Source: Nageia nagi (lineage: Eukaryota > Pinophyta). From it: 64,000 nucleotides of DNA. Positions 1-10,341 of the stretch are shown here, in pieces. The first letter of the stretch is position 1. Each line of letters begins with the position of its first letter. Under the pieces are notes generated by a model, which had not been told where the DNA came from, made no database searches, and was given only the letters and a program-made list of their open reading frames with translations. The stretch is from NCBI GenBank assembly GCA_050084985.1, contig JBITNC010000001.1, positions 150,474,001 to 150,538,000 of the forward strand. Direction: 5' to 3'. The position numbers were made by a program, and so were the translations under genes.

Positions 1-294
1 CATAAAATCTAAAAAACCTAGTAATTTAAGCCTAATAGAACCAATTCCAAATGGCTTAAGTTTGTATCTATTTACAAAATAGACTACACCATCAATGTAT
101 TTGTTCAATTTCTCATAGAAATCCCTCCTACAATTCATGTTATATATTTCTCCCGTATTAAGCAACCACACATCTTCCCATGATGCATATGAAAAATTTA
201 GTATTTCACTAAGACCTACATTACATTAAGTTATAATGAATTAAGCATACGTAAAGTACTTACTTTGATCATCATATTGCTCTTTCTTTTCTTT
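1..294. other. Unassigned AT-rich sequence
   Basis: No coding signal can be supported here. It lies on the 3' side of the minus-strand Copia gag relic that follows, so it may be the decayed continuation of that element, but no protease or integrase motif is legible. Confidence 0.3.
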
Positions 295-1000
295 GAATTC
301 AATGATTTTCTCCCATGGTATATGATAGGTAGTAGATTCATAGCCCTTTCGTTCGTATCTAGTGCAATAAAGATGGGACCTCTCATTTTTTTCATCATGA
401 CTACCTTGATTTCTACCCTTCTACCTTTGAAATTTTGATAACCATGACCTTTATTGCTACTTAATGCATGAGAAGAATTTTTAGATGTATTCTTTACTCA
501 TTAAGCAAATCCCAAAGTGTTTGAAGTTGTTTCATTTGTCTTCTTTCCAAAATCTTTTTCACACTTTGCAATCTTATCCAATAAGGTATCGAAGGTGAGA
601 TACCCTAACTATCCACTTTCTTGCAAGGATTCAAAATAAGTGAAATATGTGGGGTATAGGATCTTAATCAAGGCTGCAAGAGTAATATCATCATACATAA
701 TTTCTCTAATATCAGAAATTAGTGCCATGGTATCATTGTCTTGTAACTAGAAGTTGAAGAGCTTTAACTAGAGTTGAATCAATTCCAACTCTAAATGAGA
801 GTCATACAACTCTCACAACTTTTTAAGTTCATTCCAAACACCATTAATTAATATGATATGTATGTTGACATATTCATTGATGGAGGTAGTTATTAGGGCA
901 TACACTTTACAATTCTTCATGTTCTAAACCATGAGCTCCTTAGTGTCGGTTAGTTTGGTGGGTGCAATTTTTCCATCACATACACCGTCCCAAAAGTTAT
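295..1000 (-). pseudogene. Copia-type retrotransposon gag relic
   Basis: Read on the minus strand from about 1000 downward, a gag frame remains legible despite several in-frame stops. Visible landmarks in order are KLTDTKEL, NGVWNELKKL, QDNDTMALISDI, EIMYDDITLAALIKI, ILYPTYFTYFESLQ and LTFDTLLDKIAKCEK, matching the spacing of the UBN2-type gag of plant Copia elements, whose product packages the element RNA. A degraded CCHC knuckle follows near 320-365, with only part of the Cys/His set left (YCTRYERKGY). No LTR or pol could be tied to it, so it is an isolated old fragment. The open frame at 931-1158 on the plus strand is a shadow of it. Confidence 0.6.
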
Positions 1001-1179
1001 TGAATATAAGCATGCTCTTTATTTTTCTATACCACTATGACCAATTATTTTGTTTGTTTAAAATGACCCCAATAATATTGACTAAGGAATGCATTATGCA
1101 TTGTAAAAGAACTCAAAAGTTGTTAATCTTTGCAAAAAGATGTCTGTATAAAAATTGAAATACAACCTTTCCTATTTGA

Positions 1180-1840
1180 AAAAAAACTTTCTTTTCTCAG
1201 TTACAAAAAAATGACCAAGAGAATACAATAAAACTACATGTCTAAATCAATCCACATACGGTCAAGGTTCTCATGAAGATGTTAAAATTCCATCGAGTCA
1301 TTGATTTATTCAAGATCAAAATTATCATGACCACTATCATTGCTGACAATTAGGATCTTAGGAACAAATGGCTCAACCGATGCTGGTGGAGATACCTAAG
1401 AACTAGAATCGAACCTGGATGCTTCAAGATTAAGGTCAAAAATTGATCAACCGATACAACTGTAGGAGTTTACTTTTCACTATCATTTATAATAATGAGC
1501 TCAAGTTCCTATGGTGTTGGTATGTATTCTTCAACTAAATCTGGTTCAATCTCCTTTGGCTCATAATTTGCATCATTTTTGTTACTTGGAATAGATGCAC
1601 TATCAAAGTAGTCATTGTGTTCAAAACCACCATCATAATCAATTTCAAGTACAAGCTAGTTCTCAATTACATAATTTTAGAGTCTTTGAAAGGTGGTATC
1701 AAGATCAAACACATGCATGTATTCATCAAATTCTTTAGGAAATTTATTTTCCAAGAGATAGAGAAGAGTTGAGTAGCATCCTTGTGATCCTATCATTTAA
1801 TGACTCAAAAAAAAACAACCTTATATCTTCAACATTTTAA
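1180..1840 (-). pseudogene. Degenerate reading frame upstream of the gag relic
   Basis: On the minus strand the segment reads as a mostly open, acidic, low-complexity protein (for example DYDGGFEHNDYFDSASIP, and later VSPPASVEPFVPKILIVS) broken by a few stops and one probable frameshift. It sits immediately 5' of the Copia gag relic in the same orientation. That would suit an extra leader ORF or a disordered N-terminal extension, but I do not recognise the family and it could be chance openness. Confidence 0.22.
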
Positions 1841-2035
1841 AAGCCATAAATATTTTAATACAAAATTAAAATATTTAAAAGCTTAAAATAGTTTGCATGA
1901 ACCTTATAACTCTAAAATATAATGCTATAAAAATTAAATATTTAGAACAAAATATTTTAAATGATACCAAAAATATTAAAAGTGCTCATTTAAAAAATAA
2001 ACACTCACTTAAATATTTAAATGCACCTTTATGAT
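1826..2035. repeat. AT-rich cluster of ATTTAAATATT-like motifs
   Basis: About 200 bases are almost free of G and C, with repeated variants of AATATTTAAA on both strands. Similar clusters occur at 25840-26100 and 39640-39980. They could be relics of palindromic AT-rich elements or simply drifted spacer. Confidence 0.4.
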
Positions 2036-2039
2036 CACA

Positions 2040-3331
2040 TGACCTGTGAAGCAGATGGCAGTCCTTGATGTTGCACCATGGAATCTTTATGGCAGAGAGC
2101 AAAAGCACGAGCTGTGGAGTGGGAGAGGTCATGTTCGAACAACGGGAAGGCCTACAAATCTATAGCAAGAAGGGCCTCAGCAGCAAGTAATGAAGGTTTC
2201 AAATCTCCAACAAACAACTGGAGACTACGAGAGGAGGGCCAGAAAATACCCATAAATTGGTTGGAAGCCAAGTTTAAAACGAACCCCAGAGCCACGTCCA
2301 ACATGAGCAATGAATAACAACAACATACTCATACAACGAATTGGGAACATGGTAGGGAAGGACAATCCAAGTCACAACAGCACTCCACATCGAAGGATTG
2401 GTAGCCAAATGTTGGGTCTGTAACTACCAAAAGAGTTGAAACAGTTTCTCAAACTGGATCAGTTCACCATTCCCATTATCCTTAAAGCACGTCCATGCCA
2501 CAATACACTATGAATAAATAGAAGCAGCAACAGTCACATTCATGTTAGGAAGGATCACAAACTATAGTTCTTTCTCTATGCAGGTGTATAATGGTCTCCA
2601 AACAAACCAGGTGTAAAAGACACATCCACCACGTCAAGCAGCTCTCTCAATGTCAGTAAAATATCTAGAGAGTAGCTATGTCAGCCATGAGGGGGCCATA
2701 AACAACATGCGAGCACCAATACAAGGATATCCACAAAACAATAGCCTCCACATCTTCTACTAATAAACAAACAATAGAGAAAATAGGGTCACGAAGTGGT
2801 CCAGCAGAGAACTCCCATGTTGGATGGCGATGGAGAGTTTCAATGAGCACATGAAGTGGGTGAAGGCTATGAGCAGGGAAAGCCACCAGGGTCTCAATAA
2901 AGGCTACATCTCAACCTCTATGAACAATAACTTCACTTTGAGAAAATCCATCCGCATGCAAGGAACTAAGACTGGACAACACCTTACAGCTCAAGTTTCT
3001 CTCAAGCAGACTGAACTGAAAAATTAAAACATGGAGTTTTCTTAACAAGGCTTTGATACCAGTGTCAGCCTTGGATCTAAACTCCAAATTGATTAATGAA
3101 AAATAATAACGGTTACAATATTTATAGATTAGTAGAGGTGTTTACTCAACCAACTTCCATGTTTGTAGCAACTAATAAACTAACTCACTATCATTCCATG
3201 ATGCTAATTAAGCTCATCATAATAACTAAATAATTACACTTGTTTATATTTAAATATTTACAAATACCATAATACATATTATGGTTTAATACTCAAATAA
3301 TTATGTAATCCTTTAACATACATCATCAACA
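2040..3331 (-). mobile_element. LTR-retrotransposon 5' end remnant (LTR + primer site + non-gag internal DNA)
   Basis: On the minus strand an LTR (3331 to 3063) is followed directly by a primer-binding site TGGTATCAAAGCC, close to the initiator-Met tRNA complement used by many plant elements. The following kilobase (3062 to about 2040) has a visibly higher GC content than its surroundings and shows no gag, protease or pol motif on either strand. No second LTR copy is visible to the left. It is best read as the 5' part of a non-autonomous element whose internal DNA is not retroviral. The short open frames at 2078-2317 and 2665-3027 on both strands are not recognisable proteins. Confidence 0.5.
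3063..3331 (-). repeat. LTR (269 bp) of the remnant element
   Basis: In minus orientation the block starts TGTTGATG and ends GGCTGACA, so it has the TG...CA termini. It carries a TATA-like CTATAAATATTG and abuts a methionine-type primer site at its 3' end. No matching partner LTR is in the window, so it is inferred from structure alone. Confidence 0.55.
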
Positions 3332-3454
3332 CTTGTTGATCTTTGAGAGATATTTTAAGAAAGTTTACTTATTTTCTAAATTAGATGGTATAACCTTGTA
3401 TTAATTGTCCTCTTTATTTTCTAAAAAATGGTCATTTCATAAGTTGTTTATTTT

Positions 3455-3610
3455 TGTAGTTCAATGGATAGAAATACTCTCTAAGTACATTCTTGAATTC
3501 CTCCCATGAAGAGATAGGTGACTGATTATCATGCTTAAAGGACTCCATATGGCTCTCCCACCAAACCAAAGCATACAATTTGTAGTTGGAGTAACAAATG
3601 GTAAAAAGCT
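3455..3610 (-). pseudogene. Gypsy gag fragment
   Basis: On the minus strand the frame reads YKLYALVWWESHMESFKHD, then SSWEEFKNVLREYFYPLNY. The A-x-x-WW followed by W-x-x-F-K...L..-x-F/Y-x-P pattern is the core of the retrotransposon gag domain of plant Gypsy elements. Only about 50 codons are legible; nothing upstream or downstream could be attached to it. Confidence 0.55.
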
Positions 3611-4931
3611 CCTAAAGGATGTAGAAACAAGATGGATGTTTTTGTATGAGCCTGCATGTAGAGTACTTGATGAATATCAATCATTGACATAGTTTATGTT
3701 TAAACATTGAAGAGAAATTGATAAGGCAAAAGATTTATTGTATATTAATATTGTTGACAGATTTAGAAATATTGTTGACTTTATATGGTATCATCCCTAT
3801 GCTGCAACATATTAATTATTTAATTAAGCATTATATATATATAGGTGACTTTATACATTTGATAAAATGGGTTTTTCTATCATTAGATATGCTATATTAT
3901 GCAGATGATAATTTCAATGGTCCTCATTTTGAACAATGGATAATTTCAATTGCTATAAAAAATCCAAAATATTATTTGAAATTTGATATCAATGATCATC
4001 TTTGTATCAATGTTGATGGTAAGGAGATACCAATGCATATCTACGATAAATGAGGTGATTTGGTATGTACAAAATATGAAGAAATAAAAGTAAGTAGACT
4101 TCTATTTAATAGTGTAATACTTGAAATTAGGATTACATTGAGAAATATTTGTCAAAGAGTGTTTCCAAAGAGACGATTTGCTTGAAATAATGAGTATTAT
4201 GACTCCCTAGCTTATTTTGGAATACAGATAATGGAAAAGAGTATATAAGCACCCCTTTTTGTAAGAACATAGAAGTTTCCATCTCTTATTTCAACAAACC
4301 TATAAAGTTTAATGGAGTGAAGATTAACGATATTTTAAACAAATATATTTTTATGAATGAATATAATCACTTTTGTACTAATTATACTTGAATAATATCG
4401 GTATTTAACATAACCAACAAAGAATGGCACCATTACTCGTCTATGGAAAAAGCTTTTACTTAAGTATTGTATTACATGTAGATATCAATGCATATTTTCC
4501 TTTTTATGAGTTATTTCAAATTATGATTTTGGATTTAGTTGAAGATGAAAGAGTGTACTATCTTTTATTAAATCAAAATAGTAGAATAAGCTGGATAAGT
4601 ACTTGGATAATTGCTTAAGATGATTATTTGATGGATAGGGTTATAGCAATTTAGAGATCTCTAATAGAATGAAGTGTGAATAATATAGGACACATAAATA
4701 TTGATATCAGTAATGAATTTGAAACTATCTCAAACCAAAATAATATACATAACAGATATGATGATCATATTGATGAAGGATTATTTCAGTTATCTAGGTT
4801 TTAGTCATTTTGTTACAATTATCATCTTCTTAGTAATACTTTATTTTTTTGTATTATATCAATTATTTTTTAATTCAAATGATATTTCTTGATTGTAATT
4901 GATGGTTTTCAATGTAGAGATTGTTGTATTA
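3611..4931. other. AT-rich segment with unrecognised open stretches
   Basis: A plus-strand open stretch at 3718-4053 and weaker ones at 4424-4618 and 4701-4892 are hydrophobic or AT-biased and match nothing I know. The stretch from 3880 to 4200 reads fairly continuously, including GPHFEQWII and KEIPMHIYDK, so a decayed gene cannot be excluded. Before the Gypsy insertion at 4937 this DNA was continuous with 12507 onward. Confidence 0.2.
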
Positions 4932-4936
4932 ATTGC
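4932..4936. repeat. Target-site duplication, left copy (ATTGC)
   Basis: ATTGC immediately precedes the TG of the left LTR and is repeated exactly at 12502-12506 after the right LTR, which fixes both ends of the element. Confidence 0.9.
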
Positions 4937-5820
4937 TGTTTACAAATAAAATTGAGCGTGCAAATAAGTAAATAGGCAAATATCTACAAACTCAATATTA
5001 TCTGTATTTAAGCTACGAATAGCAATTTATTCTAAATAGCAATAAACAAAATAACCAATTCAGAAATGTAATTGTACCAACCAAGACTGTAATTTGTGCA
5101 CTTACCTCACGGAACGTACCTGACAACAAAAGATGAAGATATTGGTGATGTACTGATAATGAGCTGCCTTTCCAACAACGTTGTGACCTGTGAAAATGCA
5201 AAAAGAGGACCGTGGGTGGTCCGTTTCAGTGATATAAAAACACCGGCGGTGTTCTTTGGTTCATAAAGGAGCATTGACGGTGTTCTTTGGTTCATAAAGG
5301 AGCACCGGCAGCCTTCGTTTGATGATTCTTAACTTCTCGATCAAGTCCAGAACTTCAATACGGATGTCTTAGATAGCAGTGTGATATCAGAATAGATCAT
5401 GGATGTCAGGATAGCTCGCAAAAGGAAGCACACAAACCACAGCCTTGTAGGCGGTACCAAGAGATACCTTAAGGGGTTGCCACTTATAAGACCATACGCG
5501 GGATCATGTGTATCCTTGTTATGTGGACTTACTATTAGATCCCTTATTTATATAGATAATAGATAATACAACCCATGGGTCGGCATGCATCTACATAAAT
5601 AAGGCTAATTCACAATATTCAAGATAAACACACCAATAACAAGATAATTCATGCAATATTCAAGATAATCCATGCAATATTCGAGATAATCATTACAAAA
5701 TTCATATTCAAGACAAACATTGATATTATCACTTTAATACATTCAAGACATACATTTAGGCCAAGCATATTTGATTAATTTATTGATTTTAAAACATAAA
5801 TTCATTTTTATGTGTTAACA
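4937..5820 (-). repeat. 3' LTR (884 bp) of the Gypsy-type element
   Basis: Plus-strand ends are TGTTTACAAATA and ATGTGTTAACA, identical to those of the right copy. It has one extra 31-bp unit (a second copy of the TTCTTTGGTTCATAAAGGAG block near 5251-5310) that the right LTR lacks. Differences cluster around the short hairpin motifs at 5207-5320. Confidence 0.92.
5207..5253 (+). repeat. Short hairpin motifs in the LTR
   Basis: GGACCGTGGGTGGTCC (5207-5222) has a 5-bp stem, and AACACCGGCGGTGTT (5239-5253) has 6-bp arms around GGC. Variants of the same motif recur in the same orientation inside the element at about 7316-7385, 7983-8058 and 10181-10225, and in the right LTR at about 11917-11965. 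Confidence 0.6.
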
Positions 5821-5836
5821 GATGCCCCACTTTGGA
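5821..5836 (-). other. Polypurine-tract candidate
   Basis: On the minus strand AAAGTGGGGCATC directly precedes the TGTTAACA start of the 3' LTR. This is the expected position for the primer of plus-strand DNA synthesis. Confidence 0.6.
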
Positions 5837-6109
5837 TGTGAAATCGAAAGAAACATGAGGTGAATTGAGATTTTGCATTCAAAGTAAAAACACAACATCA
5901 TAGCAAATAATTTTGATAAGCAATGATGAACACTAACCATTCTAAACTTAAACAACATCATGATAAAGCTTATTAGTACTAGATATAGGTTGAGAAAACT
6001 CCCTTTTGATATTACCTTGGGCATGCTTGCCCCTTGCGTTTTGCCATAGAAGGTGATAGCCTGATATATCTGATAATCTGATAATCTTGCCATAATACTA
6101 ATGACCCAT

Positions 6110-6290
6110 GACAACAAACTTGACAACACGCATGACAATGACCTGACAGATGACCTGACAAGACCACATCATAAGACAAGACATGATAACCATGACGACA
6201 ACTTGACAAGACCACATCACAAGACAAGACATGACAACACATGACAACACACATGACCACATCACAAGACAAGACCTGATAACCATAACC
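6110..6290 (+). repeat. Simple tandem repeat rich in CATGACAA / GACAAGACCACATCA
   Basis: Imperfect repeats of GACAAGACCACATCA-like units alternate with CATGACAACACA. The overlapping open frames on the minus strand (Cys/Val-rich) are a by-product of the repeat and are not proposed as proteins. Confidence 0.65.
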
Positions 6291-6295
6291 ACTCA

Positions 6296-6720
6296 CAGGG
6301 GAGAGCTAAGTTCCATACAACTGAGGCTTCGCACCAAGAGGTATGTTGCAGTTGCATAAGAACCGAACTCCACAAAATAATGATAAGCTGATACATGAGA
6401 GCTAAGTTCCACATAACTGAGACTTCGCACCAAGAGGTATGTTGCAGTTGCATAAGAACCGAACTCTGCAAAATAATGATAAGCTGATACATGAGAGCTA
6501 AGTTCCCCACAACTGAGACTTCGCACCAAGAGGCATGCTGCAGTTGCATAAGAACTGAACTCCGCAAAATAATGATAAACTGATGGAGCTAAAACTCCAC
6601 CAAGAGGCATGATAAGCTGATAGAGGAGAGCTAAGTTCCACACAATTGAGCCTTCGCACAAAGAGGTATGTTGCAGTTGCATAAGAACTGAACTCCGTAA
6701 AATAATGATAAACTGATGAA
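6296..6720 (+). repeat. 96-bp minisatellite
   Basis: A unit beginning TGATAAGCTGATACATGAGA and containing TTCGCACCAAGAGGTATG and GCAGTTGCATAAGAAC repeats with a 96-bp step (6381, 6477, with a partial copy before and a diverged copy after). The last copy grades into the 41-bp array next to it, which shares the GATAAGCTGATA core. Confidence 0.8.
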
Positions 6721-6740
6721 GCTGAAACTCCACCAAGAGG

Positions 6741-7215
6741 CATGATAAGCTGATAATGGGAGCTGGAACTCCACTCATAGACATGATAAGCTAATAATGG
6801 GAGCTGGAACTCCACTCATAGACATGATAAGCTGATAATGGAGCTGGAACTCCACCCATAGACATGATAAGCTGATAACAGGAGCTGGAACTCCACCCAT
6901 AGATATGATAAGCTGATAATGGGAGCTAGAACTCCACCCATAGGCATGATAAGCTGATAACAGGAGCTAGAACTCCACCCATAGGCATGATAAGCTGATA
7001 ACAGGAGCTGGAACTCCACCCATAGACATGATAAGCTGATAATGGGAGCTAGAACTCCACCCATAGGCATGATAAGCTGATAACGGGAGCTAGAACTCCA
7101 CCCATAGACATGATAAGCTGATAATGGGAGCTGGAACTCCATCCATAGGCATGATAAGCTGATAATGGGAGCTGGGATTCCACCAAGAGACATGATAAGC
7201 TGATAACATAGGTCT
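6741..7215 (+). repeat. 41-bp minisatellite, about 11 copies
   Basis: Copies of CATGATAAGCTGATAAtgGG + AGCTGGAACTCCACCCATAG start at 6741, 6782, 6823, 6863, 6904, 6945, 6986, 7027, 7068, 7109, 7150 and (partial) 7191. The step is 41 except once 40, so the unit is not a multiple of three. The long minus-strand open frames across it (repeating LSAYHVYGWSSS) rotate through all three frames and are not likely to be translated. Confidence 0.9.
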
Positions 7216-7525
7216 ATAAAAAAGAAACTCAAAGCAATATTCTCTTGGATATAACGTTGATCAAGCACCTGTGATGCACCCGTGATACTTAGATAAGCTA
7301 ATTTTTTGGATAAAGGAACACGGGCGGTCCTTTTTGGTAGATTTAGAACACTGACGGTCTTCATCTAAGACCATGGGTGATCCTTTTCTTGAGGATTTAT
7401 CAAAAATTATGAAGATCAGGTCCTTGCTAATCACCCCTAGATTCTAGACTGATACCTAGTTGCTTGTCCACATACACCAAATGCTCAAATTGAAATTTGT
7501 CTTGAAGTATGTGCCTTAACCTTTC
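7216..7525. other. Spacer with hairpin motifs between minisatellite and antisense gene
   Basis: It contains three variants of the element's short hairpin motif (near 7316, 7345 and 7366) and otherwise no coding signal. It lies upstream of the TATA-like box of the antisense gene and so may be part of its promoter. Confidence 0.35.
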
Positions 7526-7531
7526 TATAAA
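7526..7531 (+). promoter_or_regulatory. TATA-like box of the antisense PMD gene
   Basis: CTATAAAGG lies about 620 bp upstream of the first PMD start codon, followed by a transcribed-leader-like stretch. At about 7750 the sequence CAG/GTACATT could be the donor of a 5' untranslated intron ending before 8147. Inferred from position and motif only. Confidence 0.35.
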
Positions 7532-8146
7532 GGGGCCCCACCCTTCCTCATTTGATCACACTATCATTTTTATAGCTGAGAGTATCCTAGAGCTTGAGAG
7601 ACTGATTCAGAGAGGTTTAGCTGGTGATTTTGTTGCTAGCACTAGGTGATATTTCTTATACTGCTGTGCTGCACACTATGGCCCTACTAATCGCATGCTG
7701 AAATGGACACAGAGCTACATTGGTAGCCGATTCTCCTACTGGTCATCAGGTACATTGCATCTCTTACCTTTTCTTGCTATATTTTTACCTACTTTTAGAT
7801 TTTAGCTGCCTACATATTGGTTCTCCAAATTACCCCTAGGGTTTTCCTATTGAATACCCTAGCCCATCGTTTTTACCTTTTCATTCTATTTTTTTGAATT
7901 TCTGGTATCATGGCTGTACTATGCTCATTCGTACGAACTTGTACCCCAAATTTTGTCAACCTTTGTGCATAGAAATAGGATCACTGGCGGTCCTTTCTAC
8001 CCTGGTTTGGATCGTGGGTGGTCCTTTTCACCTGATCTAGACCGTGGGTGGTCCTCTTTACCAGTACTATTTTTTGCTATTTTTGTTTCATATCTGATAC
8101 TAACTTGTTTTCTATCACTCTTTTCTTGCAAAATCATTCATACCTT

Positions 8147-9942
8147 ATGCGACCATCTGGCAAGAGTGCTACCTTTACCACTGCCCAACAGTGGCCACAA
8201 ACTGACGTAGCCCGGAGCATTCTGGAGGACATTTCCTTTAGCTACCTTGCATTTGTCGATTATGTGTTTCATGATTGCAACATGCTGATAGCTTTGATGG
8301 AGAGGTGGGATCCAAATTCCAACACCTTTCACCTTCTGACTGGTGAGATCACTGTGACACTAGAGGATATCTATAGGATCACTAGACTTCCTATTAGGGG
8401 GAGGCTAGTGAACATGGTTCCTATTCCCATCCTGGAATAGGTAAAGGTATGGGCTACATGGTTGATAGGGTCAGATGAAGTAAATCATATGAAGAGGGGT
8501 GTGTCCCTAGTGAGACATGTGTCAGAGTATCCTCCAGCATGGGGTGACCTACGGATGAGGCTCCTCATTACCTGCCTTCTAGATGCTATTATCTACCCAG
8601 ATAAGAGTAGTGAGACCTTCCCTGTGGGCATGGTTCCTATCATACAAGACATGGTGACACACAGACAATGGTATGTGTGGTGCCCCACAATACTGGCACA
8701 ACTCTATCATGACCTCCACGGCTTTGCAGAGGTGGAGAGAGGGGGGAGACAGGTAGCTCATTCTATGATACTACAGGTGTGGGCATATGATCACATCATC
8801 ATTTCTAGATCGATGATGTTACCCCAAGACCAGCTAGATGATGTACCCACCTAGCAATGGTGGGCAATGATAGAGGGACCAGATTTTCCTAGCATGGACC
8901 TAGAGGGATGGCGGGTACGGTTTGACCTACTGCAGGAGGTGTAGATATACTAGTGTCCTTATCGGGGAGGTGTACCAGAGTGGGAGGAGGACATACAGGA
9001 GATGGCATGGGTGAGACACCCTACATACATACAGGCACATAGGGCACTAGTGGAGCCGTATAGGCCAGAGTGGGTACTCCATCAGTTTGGCCTCCAGTAG
9101 GGCATACCGAATGACTGCAGGATAGTGGTGTGCTACTATCGTAGCAGGCACCTCCCAGAGGACTATGAGCCAGTACCTAACTGGGACTCAGATTGGGAGT
9201 CCCCTAACGAGGACTCTGACTATGGAGTCGATGATGACATAGATGGACCTAATCACACGAAGGACTATCTAGACTGGTGGAGGACACACCATCCTCACCA
9301 CATAGGTATTCATGATGTTGACTCGGGTGATGATACATGGGAGGATGAAGACACAGGAGACATACAGATTGGATGGGATGCTCCCTTCACAGTGAGAGGG
9401 TGGGGAGGAGAGAGTAGCCTGACATATGCTCATGACATGTCTCTAGATGCAGGTCATTATGATAATGAGGAGACCGATCCATACTAGGATGTGTATGAAC
9501 CTGAGTATGAGATGGATACAGATTGGGAAGAGGAAGACTACGATGAGGATGATGATGGTAACCTATTTTCTCTTTTGCTTTGCTTTGATTTTCTACTTTT
9601 TATGATATGCTAAGGATTAACATGATATGTTTATGCTATGTCACAGATCCTAAGGTCGAGATGGCTAGGCTACGTGGTCAAATCGATCAGAAGGATGAGG
9701 AGATTAGAGAGCTATAGGGTCATCTATGGTTCGGAGGAGGAGATTATACTGGGATCTATCAGGACCTACAGGTAACTAACAAGGAGATCAAGGCCCTCTA
9801 TGAGTAGCTTCGCCAGGCTGAGAGATAGATCGATGAGGAGAAAGCACATGCAGAGAAGTACAAGGCACGATGCGGGGGTGGCACATCTAGCAGGGCTACT
9901 AGCTCTAGTGTAGGGGGAGGGGCCTCTAGTAGGAGATTCTAG
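8147..9942 (+). pseudogene. Plant mobile domain (PMD) protein gene, antisense to its host retroelement
   Basis: The frame from the ATG at 8147 runs to a TAG at 9940-9942, giving about 568 residues if one intron (9558-9646) is removed. Residues 45-90 hold LIALMERWDPNSNTFHL, then GEITVTLEDIYRITRLPI, the hallmark opening of the plant mobile domain found in MAIN/MAIL1-like proteins and in several plant transposons. Further on are WYVWCPTILAQLYHDL and a D/E-rich tail (9160-9557), then a charged, probably coiled-coil region in exon 2 (KVEMARLRGQIDQKDEEI). Nine premature stops interrupt it (8438, 8852, 8942, 8951, 9098, 9485, 9715, 9805, 9826), all TAG, with no frameshift seen. The gene reads opposite to the element's gag, in the space where pol normally sits. 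MAIN-like proteins act in silencing and genome stability in plants; the role in this element is unknown. Confidence 0.75.
9558..9646 (+). other. Putative intron of the PMD gene (89 bp)
   Basis: GATGATGATG/GTAACC at the left and GCTATGTCACAG/ATCC at the right give a canonical GT-AG intron with a pyrimidine-rich 3' part and phase 1. Removing it joins the acidic tail to the coiled-coil exon in one frame. The intron is intact because, being antisense to the element's own transcript, it would not be spliced from the retrotransposed RNA. Confidence 0.6.
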
Positions 9943-10341
9943 GTCATTCTATGTGATCTCATCCAGTTGTATTGTAAACAAAAACATTTTTATCATGATA
10001 TATATATGAAACACAAATTTTGGTACCTGATTTGCTCTTGTGCATGTACTTGTGATGAATGAATTTGATGTTCTGTGATCCTTGAAAATGAACGCCAACG
10101 ATACAACCTAAAATTCTGACTTCTCACGCTGTGGGAGTAGTTGGTACCTTTTACTTTCTCCTATTTTTTCGCTAAAAGAGGACCATCAACGGTTCTATTA
10201 ACACAAAATACAACACCGACACTCCTGTTATGATGTCATGAAGCCCCCCAATCTCTTGACCATGACGTTCATTAGTGACCTGAACTGATTGCTAGCTTCT
10301 TTCTTTCTCTCTCTTTTTATTTTTTATTTTTTTATATTGAT
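9943..10341. other. Spacer between the two convergent coding regions
   Basis: It holds the 3' end of the antisense gene, two degenerate hairpin motifs (10181-10225) and a pyrimidine tract near 10295-10335. No coding signal is seen. Confidence 0.4.

Noticed and set aside
6262-7364. Long overlapping minus-strand open frames (up to 182 codons) with repeating LSAYHVYGWSSS-like peptides
   Set aside because: They are read through a minisatellite whose 41-bp unit is not a multiple of three, so the same peptides appear in all frames. Openness follows from a unit that lacks stops, not from coding.
8147-9942. UAG reassignment or read-through as an explanation for nine in-frame TAGs
   Set aside because: Everything else in the window fits a plant nuclear genome with the standard code, and neighbouring relics use all three stops as lesions. 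CHG deamination explains the pattern more simply.
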